The notes under the pieces were generated by a model. That model saw only the letters and a list, made by a program, of their open reading frames with translations. It did no database searches and had not been told where the DNA came from. Source: an uncultured Eubacteriales bacterium (GTDB lineage: Bacteria; Bacillota; Clostridia; Oscillospirales; CAG-272). Taken from it: a DNA stretch of 46,564 bases. Both the position numbers and the translations under genes were made by a program. This document shows, piece by piece, positions 34,420 through 41,403 of this stretch. The DNA is taken from positions 1 to 46,564 of the forward strand of contig CAJJIY010000010.1 in NCBI GenBank assembly GCA_905187695.1, written 5' to 3'. The number at the start of each line of letters is the position of its first letter. The stretch's first letter is position 1.

Positions 34420-34453
34420 AAAAAGAAAAGAGCACCCTCCCGGGAACCCTCTT
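34420..34453 (-). terminator. probable terminator of recA-recX
   Basis: On the minus strand AAGAG (34453-34449) pairs with CTCTT (34432-34428) around an inner imperfect GC stem (CCC/GGG), followed by a T-rich tract (TTCTTTTTCC). The T-tract is good, the stem imperfect. Confidence 0.5.
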
Positions 34454-34454
34454 C

Positions 34455-35099
34455 TCAGTTTTCAAGGTCGGCCAGTGCCTGTCCGATCTCACGGCGGCCA
34501 TAACCATATCTGGACAGCTTTTGAAACAATTTTTCGGCTTCTTCCCTTGTGCGCGGTAGCGGAAAGCGTTTTTTCCGGAGCAACCGGACGCACCGGGTCT
34601 CGCCGGGTTCCCTTGAAAGTCTTTCCCGCACGGCAGGAAAAACCTCTTCGCCGTATCCCTTGGCCGCCAGATCCGCCAAAATCCGTCGGTCGCCCCACAG
34701 TTTGTCAAGCCCTCTTTCGGCCTCGCGCAGGGCGTTTTCCGATTCCGAAAGATATCCGCCGGCGCAAAGTTCTTCAGCCGCCAGACGGGAAAGTTCGGGC
34801 GATACCCCGCGACGGCAGAGCTTCTGCACCAGCGTCCGGCGCGAACAACCGCCAAAAGAAAGCAACCGCAATCCCCTGCCCATCGCTTCACAAAGCAGGG
34901 CCTCCTGCTGATAATACTGATAATCATCTTCACTGACCGGCCCGGGATGCGGCAAACGCGGCAACCGCGCCGAAAAAAGCGACAGCTGCGTTTCTTCATC
35001 CCCCAATTCCGAGGTCAGGCGAAAAGAAAGGAGCAACCGTGCGCCGCCGTCCGCGGCGCGGACGGCGGTCAGACAGATTTCACGATTCGCTTTCATCAT
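34455..35099 (-). CDS. recX: RecX regulatory protein
   Basis: A 214-aa RecX-family protein, which binds the RecA filament and tunes its activity. Helical repeats are visible: EALLCEAMGRGLRLLSFGGC and SRRTLVQKL then GVSPELSRLAAEELCAGGYL, and in the C-terminus SRYGYGRREIGQALADLE. It starts at ATG 35099 (or ATG 35096), overlapping the end of recA by 20 nt; the ribosome binding site is weak, so translation is likely coupled to recA. Confidence 0.9.
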   Translation of the reverse strand: MMKANREICLTAVRAADGGARLLLSFRLTSELGDEETQLSLFSARLPRLPHPGPVSEDDYQYYQQEALLCEAMGRGLRLLSFGGCSRRTLVQKLCRRGVSPELSRLAAEELCAGGYLSESENALREAERGLDKLWGDRRILADLAAKGYGEEVFPAVRERLSREPGETRCVRLLRKKRFPLPRTREEAEKLFQKLSRYGYGRREIGQALADLEN

Positions 35100-36207
35100 C
35101 CAGCTTCAGGGTGCGGAGATCAAAATCCTCCTCACCGTCCTCTTCTTCCACCTCAAAGGTCTCGTTTTTCTCATTCAGGCGGTCGCCCTGTTCACGGATC
35201 TTGCCCTCGATTTCCTCAAACAAAGCCGTGTTGCTTTCCAGCATCTTGCGGATGTTTTCTTTGCCCTGACCCAGGCGCTCGCCGTTATAGGAGAACCACG
35301 AACCGCTCTTTTTGATAATGTCCAGAAGAATGGCAATGTCAACCAACTCGCCCGCGCGCGAAATGCCTTTTCCGTAAAGGATATCAAATTCGGCCGTGCG
35401 GAAAGGCGGCGCCACTTTATTCTTGACGATCTTGCACTTGACATGATTGCCGTAAATGTCATTGCCGTTCTTGAGTTGTTCGGTCTTGCGGACATCAATC
35501 CGGACAGACGCATAGAACTTCAGTGCGCGGCCGCCGGTGGTGGTTTCGGGATTGCCGTACATCACGCCCACTTTTTCACGGAGCTGATTGATGAAAATCA
35601 CCACCGCATTGCTCTTGGAAATGACGGCTGAAAGCTTCCGCATTGCCTGTGACATCAGGCGTGCCTGCACGCCGACCTGTGCCTGGCCCATATCGCCCTC
35701 AATCTCCTGCCGCGGGACCAGTGCGGCCACCGAGTCGATGACCACCACATCCACCGCGCCCGAACGGACCAGCGCCTCGGTAATATCCAATGCGTCCTCG
35801 CCGCAATCAGGCTGAGAAACCAACAGATTGTTAATATCCACGCCCAGTGCCTTGGCGTAAACCGGATCCAGCGCGTGCTCGGCGTCAATAAAGGCCGCCT
35901 GCCCGCCGGTCTTTTGCACTTCGGCCACGATATGCAGTGCCACCGTGGTCTTGCCGGAGGATTCCGGGCCGTAGATCTCGATGATTCGGCCGCGCGGCAC
36001 ACCGCCGATTCCCAAGGCCATGTCCAACGAAAGAGAGCCGGTGTGTACAGCCTGCACCTCCATATGGGTGTTCTCGCCCAGCTTCATTACCGTGCCGGCG
36101 CCGTAATCGCGCTCCAACTGTTTAATAGCCGTCTCCAACGCCTTTTTGCGATCGGCAGCATCGGTAGGCAAGGGAGCGGATGTCTTTTTGGAAGATGAGG
36201 CTTTCAT
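35080..36207 (-). CDS. recA: recombinase RecA
   Basis: A 375-aa recombinase. The Walker A motif is GPESSGKTTVALH; VVIDSVAALVPRQEIEGDMG is the Walker B region and loop 1; FINQLREKVGVMYGNPETTT contains motif 4 and loop 2. The C-terminus is highly acidic (FEVEEEDGEEDFDLRTL), as usual. It drives homologous recombination and SOS induction. ATG 36207 follows GGAGG with 9-nt spacing. No clear DinR/LexA box is visible around the promoter. Confidence 0.98.
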   Translation of the reverse strand: MKASSSKKTSAPLPTDAADRKKALETAIKQLERDYGAGTVMKLGENTHMEVQAVHTGSLSLDMALGIGGVPRGRIIEIYGPESSGKTTVALHIVAEVQKTGGQAAFIDAEHALDPVYAKALGVDINNLLVSQPDCGEDALDITEALVRSGAVDVVVIDSVAALVPRQEIEGDMGQAQVGVQARLMSQAMRKLSAVISKSNAVVIFINQLREKVGVMYGNPETTTGGRALKFYASVRIDVRKTEQLKNGNDIYGNHVKCKIVKNKVAPPFRTAEFDILYGKGISRAGELVDIAILLDIIKKSGSWFSYNGERLGQGKENIRKMLESNTALFEEIEGKIREQGDRLNEKNETFEVEEEDGEEDFDLRTLKLDDESES

Positions 36208-36240
36208 CTGTTGTGTCCTCCGTATTTTCGTGATGACATC

Positions 36241-36269
36241 ATTATACACCCGCTTTTTCCGTTTGTCAA
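36241..36269 (-). promoter_or_regulatory. consensus sigma-A promoter for recA
   Basis: On the minus strand TTGACA (36269-36264), a 17-bp spacer and TATAAT (36246-36241). Both hexamers are perfect. The leader to ATG 36207 is about 27 nt. Confidence 0.92.
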
Positions 36270-36354
36270 GTCTATTTTTCCAAAACCGGAAAAAATTTTT
36301 TACTCAAAAAATTGATGATAACTTTTTTGTTCCGCTATTGAAGTCCGCAAGCGT

Positions 36355-37221
36355 TTACAGATCCCGCTTTTTCTCCCGGCCGGGAGCGTATCCGTATTTT
36401 TCTTTATAGATCTTTGAAAACCGTGCGGCATCGGGATATCCGCACAGCGCGCCCACTTCTCCCACCGGATATTTCCCGCCCGCAAGCAGATGCCGTGCCA
36501 CCCTAAGACGGGTTCCAATCAGATAGTGCTGTGCGCTCTCTCCGGTCTCGCGCCGGAAAAGACGGCAAAAATAGGAATGGGACAAATGCAGATAGCGGCA
36601 AAGCCCGGCAACGGAAAAATCGGGATCGCCGTAATGCCCTTCTATATAATGAATCGCGCGCGCAACAACGGGAGAACGCGCTTCTTCAGGAGGAGAGTCC
36701 GGCGGGTCGGCCATTTCTTCCAGTTGTGAAAGGACTCCCAAAACCAGCGAAGGGAGCAAAAAGACCCGCTCGCTCCCCTGCATCCGCTCATTCACGGCAA
36801 AGGCAATGAGTTCTCCCAGCCGTTCGCTCCTTTCTCCGGGCGGCAACACGCGCAATGCGTCAAAGCCGATCCGACGGAAACCTTCGCCGAACGCGGCCGA
36901 ACGGACGCTGAATCCGCAATAGCACCACGGATCGGCCGGATCGGGATAATAAGTCATCAGGCATTCCGGCGGAATGAAAAAAATTTCCCCCGGCCCCAGA
37001 CGGCGAAGTTCGCCGTCTCTTGGTCCGAAAAAGCCGTGCCCGCGGAGAATATAGTGAAAGCTGTTGTTTTCGCACATCCGCCAGTGCGTCATGGGCGGCT
37101 CCGGCGGATAAAAGCGGCCGGTGAAATCATCCAGCCACACTTTGATTTCTCCCCGATCCGGCGTTTCAAAGGTCTGACTGTCAAAAAAGCGCCTCTCCGG
37201 CCTTGCAAAGCGGTATTCCAT
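36355..37221 (-). CDS. AraC-family transcriptional regulator
   Basis: A 288-aa regulator. The N-terminal half is a cupin-like sensing domain (NNSFHYILRGHGFFGP, LGPGEIFFIPPECLMTYYPD). The C-terminal part has two helix-turn-helix motifs: FSVAGLCRYLHLSHSYFCRL and VGEVGALCGYPDAARFSKIY. The HTH order and spacing match AraC/XylS. It is divergent from a Gfo/Idh/MocA oxidoreductase gene and probably controls it in response to a sugar or polyol. ATG 37221 follows GGAGG. Confidence 0.92.
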   Translation of the reverse strand: MEYRFARPERRFFDSQTFETPDRGEIKVWLDDFTGRFYPPEPPMTHWRMCENNSFHYILRGHGFFGPRDGELRRLGPGEIFFIPPECLMTYYPDPADPWCYCGFSVRSAAFGEGFRRIGFDALRVLPPGERSERLGELIAFAVNERMQGSERVFLLPSLVLGVLSQLEEMADPPDSPPEEARSPVVARAIHYIEGHYGDPDFSVAGLCRYLHLSHSYFCRLFRRETGESAQHYLIGTRLRVARHLLAGGKYPVGEVGALCGYPDAARFSKIYKEKYGYAPGREKKRDL

Positions 37222-37244
37222 CGATAATCCTCCCTTTTGCAATA

Positions 37245-37273
37245 AGCATATCACACCGGCCGTCCCTCGTCAA
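37245..37273 (-). promoter_or_regulatory. sigma-A promoter for the AraC-type regulator
   Basis: On the minus strand TTGACG (37273-37268), a 17-bp spacer and TATGCT (37250-37245). The leader is about 18 nt with a GGGAGGA box. Confidence 0.75.
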
Positions 37274-37341
37274 GACAAAAGGATAAAAAAAGACAAATTC
37301 AAAAAGCAAAAATAACCTACTTTTTCTGCAGGCTCTGCTGT

Positions 37342-37347
37342 TATAAT
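37342..37347 (+). promoter_or_regulatory. -10 element of the oxidoreductase gene, -35 poor
   Basis: A perfect TATAAT 55 bp before ATG 37402. At 17-18 bp upstream the sequence is ACTTTT/TACTTT, a weak -35, which would suit activation by the divergent AraC-type protein. No operator repeat was convincing. Confidence 0.5.
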
Positions 37348-37401
37348 CAAAGAAAGAAAACCGCAAAAACCAACCGTTTTGCGAAACAGGAGGTTTATCC
37401 C

Positions 37402-38571
37402 ATGAAAGCATACCGTTTGGGCGTGATCGGATTCGGCCGCCGCATGAGTGATGTCATGAAATCGCTTCTGGATCTTTCCCCGGACAGCCGCGTGATCGCC
37501 GTACTCGACAAGAACGAGTCCTATGCCCGCGAAAACATGAAAAATGCCGGAGTCGACCCGGATGCGGTCCGCTTTTTCACCGATGAAACGGCTTTTTTCA
37601 ACGAAGGACAGCCGGATGGCATCCTCATTGGCACCAACTGCGTGGATCACGCGCAGTATGCCACCGAGGTTCTTCGCCGCAACATTCCGCTTTTCCTTGA
37701 AAAACCGGTCGGCATCACGCACCGGGATCTGGATCTGCTCTCCGGCTATGCGGTCAAAAATCCGCCGGTCACGGTCTCTTTTCCGCTCCGGGTCACGCCG
37801 CTGTTTGCCCGCGCCATGGAGATCGTCAAGAGCGGTATGTTGGGTAAAATTTCACAAGTACAGGCAGTCAACAATGTCTACTATGGGCGGGGATATTATA
37901 AAAAATGGTATCGGAACGACGCGCTGACCGGCGGTCTTTTCCTGCAGAAGGCCACGCATGATGTGGATTGTATTTTCACCCTGCTGGGCGGGCAGCTCCC
38001 GTACCGTGTGATAGCCGTTTCCCGCAAAAATATTTTCAAGGGCAACCATCCCGCCGGCCTGCACTGCGCGGACTGTGCGGAACGCGAAAGCTGTCCGGAA
38101 AGCGACTGGAACCTGGAAAAGTTTGATGGCGAGCCGAAACAGCCCGACACCTGTGTGTTTGCCACGGACACCGGAAACGAGGATTCCGGCAGTATGATCT
38201 TACTTTTCCCTTCCGGCATTCACGCCGTCTACACGCAGAACTTTGTCGTGCGCAAAGCGGCCGGTCGCCGGGAGATCCGCGTCATCGGTTATGACGGCAC
38301 ACTGGAAATTTCTTTTGGCGAAAACGAACTCCGGCTTTTCAACCACCACACCGGCGCCGTGGAAAAGTGCGGATTTGACAGCGCGGCGCGCGGCCATCAT
38401 GGCGGCGACCGGATGCTCATGCGCGACTTCCTCTCGCTTCTTGCAGGCGAGAGTACGCCGGCCGGCGGGCTCTTTGACGGCGTGGTCAGCGCCGCCGTTT
38501 CCCTGGCCGCGCGGGAATCAGCCGACAAAGACGGGATGCCGGTCGAGCCCAATTTCCCAAAAAATACTTGA
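37402..38571 (+). CDS. Gfo/Idh/MocA-family oxidoreductase
   Basis: A 389-aa NAD(P)-dependent oxidoreductase. RLGVIGFGRRMSDVMKS is the dinucleotide-binding loop, LFLEKPVGITHRD is the family EKP motif, and KATHDVDCIFTLLGG holds the catalytic histidine and aspartate. A cysteine cluster, GLHCADCAERESCPES (CxxCx5C, residues ~220-235), is an insertion seen in a subset of the family and may bind metal. The substrate is probably a sugar or cyclitol derivative. AGGAGG precedes ATG 37402. Divergent from the AraC gene. Confidence 0.88.
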   Translation: MKAYRLGVIGFGRRMSDVMKSLLDLSPDSRVIAVLDKNESYARENMKNAGVDPDAVRFFTDETAFFNEGQPDGILIGTNCVDHAQYATEVLRRNIPLFLEKPVGITHRDLDLLSGYAVKNPPVTVSFPLRVTPLFARAMEIVKSGMLGKISQVQAVNNVYYGRGYYKKWYRNDALTGGLFLQKATHDVDCIFTLLGGQLPYRVIAVSRKNIFKGNHPAGLHCADCAERESCPESDWNLEKFDGEPKQPDTCVFATDTGNEDSGSMILLFPSGIHAVYTQNFVVRKAAGRREIRVIGYDGTLEISFGENELRLFNHHTGAVEKCGFDSAARGHHGGDRMLMRDFLSLLAGESTPAGGLFDGVVSAAVSLAARESADKDGMPVEPNFPKNT

Positions 38572-38596
38572 CAAATTCAAGATCAGCATATATAAT
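38568..38596 (+). promoter_or_regulatory. consensus sigma-A promoter for acpP-like gene
   Basis: TTGACA (38568-38573), a 17-bp spacer and TATAAT (38591-38596); both perfect. The -35 hexamer overlaps the stop codon of the oxidoreductase gene (38569-38571), so the promoter is embedded in its 3' end. Confidence 0.92.
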
Positions 38597-38633
38597 GACA
38601 GATAGCGATTTTGAAACAACGGAGGATTTATAT

Positions 38634-38855
38634 ATGTTTGAAAAAGTAAAGGCACTGCTGTGCGATGATCTGCAGATTGATGAAAGCGATGTCACCATGG
38701 ACGCAACGCTCGCGGGCGACCTGAATATCAATTCGATTGAAATGGCCGATCTTATCATGCTCTGCGAGGAAAAATTCAATGTGGAGATCTCCGAGGAGGA
38801 CGCCGGCAAATTTGTCACCGTCGGTGATGTCGTGCGCTACCTTGAGGCGCTGTAA
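38634..38855 (+). CDS. acpP: acyl carrier protein
   Basis: A 73-aa acidic carrier protein. MFEKVKALLCDDLQIDESDV opens helix 1; the phosphopantetheine serine lies in LNINSIEMADLIMLCEEKF, where N-S-I replaces the usual D-S-L. FNVEISEEDAGKFVTVGDVV is typical for helix 3. The carrier would hold acyl groups on its 4'-phosphopantetheine arm, for fatty acid or another acyl pathway. It is alone, with its own promoter and terminator and no fatty acid genes nearby. GGAGG lies 8 nt before ATG 38634. Confidence 0.9.
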   Translation: MFEKVKALLCDDLQIDESDVTMDATLAGDLNINSIEMADLIMLCEEKFNVEISEEDAGKFVTVGDVVRYLEAL

Positions 38856-38870
38856 AGATCTTGAAAGTTT

Positions 38871-38904
38871 AAAGCCGCCCGCACCGGGCGGCTTTTTCTT
38901 TTTC
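38871..38904 (+). terminator. intrinsic terminator of the ACP gene
   Basis: Arms 38871-38881 and 38885-38895 (11 bp, GC-rich core) with a tight 3-nt loop, followed by TTCTTTTTCC. Confidence 0.9.
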
Positions 38905-38966
38905 CTTTGAATGGCCGTTTTCATAATTACACCCCCATGCGCTTATAGTAGGATGAGGTGAAAAAT

Positions 38967-39704
38967 ATGAAGCAACGAAAAATTTTTGCGCTTTTTGGCG
39001 CGCTTTTTCTTTTGGTCAGTTCTCTTTTTTCCGGCCTGTTTCTTTTTTTGAATCAGGGTATTCCGATGCGCGCCACAGATGCAGGAACGGTCTGCCCCCC
39101 GAAAACAATCGTGCTTGACGCGGGTCACGGCGGAGAAGACAGCGGCGCGCTGGGCGTGGGCGGCGTGAAAGAAAAAGATCTGAATCTTCAGATCACTCTG
39201 ATCCTTTCGGATCTGTTCCGCGCGGGCGGTTACCGGGTGATTCTGACGCGCGAAGACGACCGGCTTCTCTGCGATCCCGACACGCCGGCCGGACGCCGCA
39301 AACAGGGCGATCTTCAGAACCGGGTCCGCAAATCGGCCGAAAACGGCTCCGCCGTATTGGTGAGCATTCACCAAAACACCTATCCGCTTGCTTCCTGCAG
39401 CGGCCTGCAGGTCTGGTATTCCGGCAACCACCCCGCGTCCGAAAATATGGCGCTGGCTGTGCAGGAAGGGGTACAGAAAAATCTCCAGCCCGACAATCAC
39501 CGAAAAATCAAAAAGGCCACTTCCGCCATCTATCTGCTCCGGCACGCCGAGACCCCCGCCATCCTCATCGAATGCGGATTTCTGACCAATCCCGCGGAAT
39601 GTGCCCTGTTGCAGGATCCGGACTATCAGAAAAAATTGGCTCTCGCCATTTTCTGCGCTCTGTGCGGGAATTTTCCGCCGGACTCTTGCGCCGGAGAAAA
39701 TTAA
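38967..39704 (+). CDS. cwlD: N-acetylmuramoyl-L-alanine amidase (CwlD-like)
   Basis: A 245-aa protein with an N-terminal signal anchor (about 6-30) and an Amidase_3 domain. VLDAGHGGEDSGALG gives the first zinc histidine, the glutamate of KEKDLNLQ the second ligand, SIHQNTYP the histidine, and AILIECGFLTNPAE the catalytic glutamate. It cleaves the lactyl-amide bond of peptidoglycan. Size and layout fit CwlD, which helps make muramic lactam in spores, but a vegetative amidase is possible. ATG 38967 follows GAGGTG; a GTG at 38958 lies within that box. Confidence 0.85.
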   Translation: MKQRKIFALFGALFLLVSSLFSGLFLFLNQGIPMRATDAGTVCPPKTIVLDAGHGGEDSGALGVGGVKEKDLNLQITLILSDLFRAGGYRVILTREDDRLLCDPDTPAGRRKQGDLQNRVRKSAENGSAVLVSIHQNTYPLASCSGLQVWYSGNHPASENMALAVQEGVQKNLQPDNHRKIKKATSAIYLLRHAETPAILIECGFLTNPAECALLQDPDYQKKLALAIFCALCGNFPPDSCAGEN

Positions 39705-39714
39705 ATGGTATAAT
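39686..39714 (+). promoter_or_regulatory. sigma-A promoter for radA
   Basis: TTGCGC (39686-39691), a 17-bp spacer and TATAAT (39709-39714). The -35 is weak and sits in the end of the amidase gene. The leader to ATG 39829 is about 108 nt. Confidence 0.7.
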
Positions 39715-39828
39715 ACATCCATGACCGCGATATGCGAGAGACAAAATTTCCGTTTTTACAAAAGAGGCCGGACGGGCTGATCTTTATGCATTCCATGCGG
39801 CCGCAGAAGTGGAATTCCGGAGGCGTTT

Positions 39829-41229
39829 ATGAAACTGAAAACCGTCTATATCTGCTCCGAATGTGGGGCGCGCTCTCCCAAATGGATGGGAAAATGCACC
39901 GCCTGCGGCGCATGGAACAGCTTTGTGGAGGATGTCGTGGACGAGACGCCCACACCGGCCGCGTCTGCCCGGCACACGCTGACCGCCCGCACCGGCGAGC
40001 ACCGCGCCGTGCCCTATCGGGAGATGGAAATGCCGGATTATATCCGCACCGTTACGGGGCTTTCGGAACTGGACCGGGTATTGGGCGGCGGACTGGTGCT
40101 GGGTTCGGTGGTTTTGCTGGCAGGTGAGCCGGGCATCGGAAAATCCACGCTGCTCATGCAGATCTCGGACATTCTGGGCGCGCATCGCCAGGTGCTTTAT
40201 GTCTCCGGCGAAGAATCGGCCGGACAGCTGAAACTCCGCGCCGAACGCCTGGGCGTAAAAGGCGAACACCTCAGCATCCTGACCGAAACCAATCTGGACA
40301 AAATCCTTTCCGAGATTGACCGGACAAAACCGGATCTGGTCATTGTCGATTCCATTCAGACCGTTTATAATGCCGCCATTGCCTCCACGCAGGGCACGGT
40401 CACGCAGGTCCGCGAGACCGCGCTGGCCTTTATCAACAAGGCCAAAAGCGAAAACATTTCGGTCATTCTGGTCGGCCATGTCAATAAGGAAGGCAGCATT
40501 GCCGGGCCGAAACTGCTGGAGCACATGGTGGACGCCGTGCTTTATTTTGAGGGAGAACGCCAGCAAGCCTACCGTGTCATCCGTGCCATCAAAAACCGGT
40601 ACGGTTCCACCAATGAGATCGGCGTGTTTGAAATGACCGATGAGGGACTTTCCCAGGTGCAGAACCCCTCCGAAATGCTTTTGGCCGACCGGCCGCAGAA
40701 CACCCCCGGCAACTGTGCACTGTGCACCATGGAAGGCACACGCCCCCTCATTGCCGAAATACAGGCGCTGGTCAGCGCCACCACTTTCCCCACGCCGCGC
40801 CGCACCTGCGACGGCATTGACTACAACCGTCTTTGCCTGATCCTTGCCCTGCTGGAAAAGCGCCTGGGACTCCGCTTTTCGGCCAACGATGTCTACATCA
40901 ATGTCATCGGAGGCCTGCGCCTGGTGGAACCGGCCGCCGATCTTTCCCTTGCGCTGGCGCTCATTTCCTCATTGACAGACCGCCCTGTGCCGGATGATCT
41001 GATCGCGCTGGGCGAACTGGGTCTTTCGGGCGAATGCCGCGCCGTTTCCGGGCTTGAGTATCGGGTCAAAGAGGCAGAACGCCTCGGTTTTTCCCGCGTT
41101 CTGCTCCCCGCCCGGAATCTGAACAAAAAAACGCCGAAATGCGGCATTGAACTCATCCCAGTCAGAAGTCTTTTTGACGCCGTGCGCTACCTGTCCCCCA
41201 AAGAAAAAGGAGGCAACCTGCCCGGTTGA
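39829..41229 (+). CDS. radA: DNA repair protein RadA/Sms
   Basis: A 466-aa branch-migration helicase. The N-terminal zinc finger is ICSECGARSPKWMGKCTACG; Walker A is AGEPGIGKSTLLM; LVIVDSIQTVY is Walker B; the RadA motif is AIKNRYGSTNEIGVF. Residues 290-450 form the Lon-like C-terminal domain (INVIGGLRLVEPAADLSLAL, ELGLSGECRAVSG). It acts on recombination intermediates with RecA. GGAGG lies 5 nt before ATG 39829. Confidence 0.97.
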   Translation: MKLKTVYICSECGARSPKWMGKCTACGAWNSFVEDVVDETPTPAASARHTLTARTGEHRAVPYREMEMPDYIRTVTGLSELDRVLGGGLVLGSVVLLAGEPGIGKSTLLMQISDILGAHRQVLYVSGEESAGQLKLRAERLGVKGEHLSILTETNLDKILSEIDRTKPDLVIVDSIQTVYNAAIASTQGTVTQVRETALAFINKAKSENISVILVGHVNKEGSIAGPKLLEHMVDAVLYFEGERQQAYRVIRAIKNRYGSTNEIGVFEMTDEGLSQVQNPSEMLLADRPQNTPGNCALCTMEGTRPLIAEIQALVSATTFPTPRRTCDGIDYNRLCLILALLEKRLGLRFSANDVYINVIGGLRLVEPAADLSLALALISSLTDRPVPDDLIALGELGLSGECRAVSGLEYRVKEAERLGFSRVLLPARNLNKKTPKCGIELIPVRSLFDAVRYLSPKEKGGNLPG

Positions 41230-41292
41230 ACCGGCTTTCCCCACCACAGCGCTATACCAGCCGTTTCGAAGACAGATTTTCCGTCATTTCCG

Positions 41293-41322
41293 GCTCTCCG
41301 CCCGCGGGCGGAGAGCTTTTTT
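41293..41322 (+). terminator. intrinsic terminator of radA
   Basis: Arms 41293-41302 and 41307-41316 (10 bp, GC-rich, 4-nt loop) followed by six Ts. It lies 63 bp after the radA stop. Confidence 0.95.
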
Positions 41323-41332
41323 GCGGGAACTC

Positions 41333-41361
41333 TTGCATTTTCGGGAAAAATGCGGTAAAAT
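41333..41361 (+). promoter_or_regulatory. sigma-A promoter for prfC
   Basis: TTGCAT (41333-41338), a 17-bp spacer and TAAAAT (41356-41361), directly after the radA terminator and about 40 bp before ATG 41404. Confidence 0.75.
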
Positions 41362-41403
41362 ATATATTTGTATGGAATTTGATTGACAGAAAAGAGAGCC
41401 TTT

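Noticed and set aside
34417..34453. A fully paired terminator hairpin for recX
   Set aside because: Only the outer five base pairs and an imperfect inner stem can be drawn; kept as a moderate-confidence terminator rather than a strong one.
36270..36354. A/T-rich palindrome (TTTTTCC/GGAAAAA) between the AraC gene and recA promoter
   Set aside because: A short stem with no T-tract after it on the minus strand; not convincing as a terminator for the AraC gene.
38921..38949. Possible sporulation sigma-E promoter (TCATAAT, 14 bp, CTTATAGT) before the CwlD-like gene
   Set aside because: The -10 match is only 5 of 8, and a start 7 nt later would fall inside the ribosome binding site, leaving almost no leader.
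39732..40127. A 131-codon frame before and across radA
   Set aside because: Overlaps the start of radA in another frame and has no ribosome binding site or family features.
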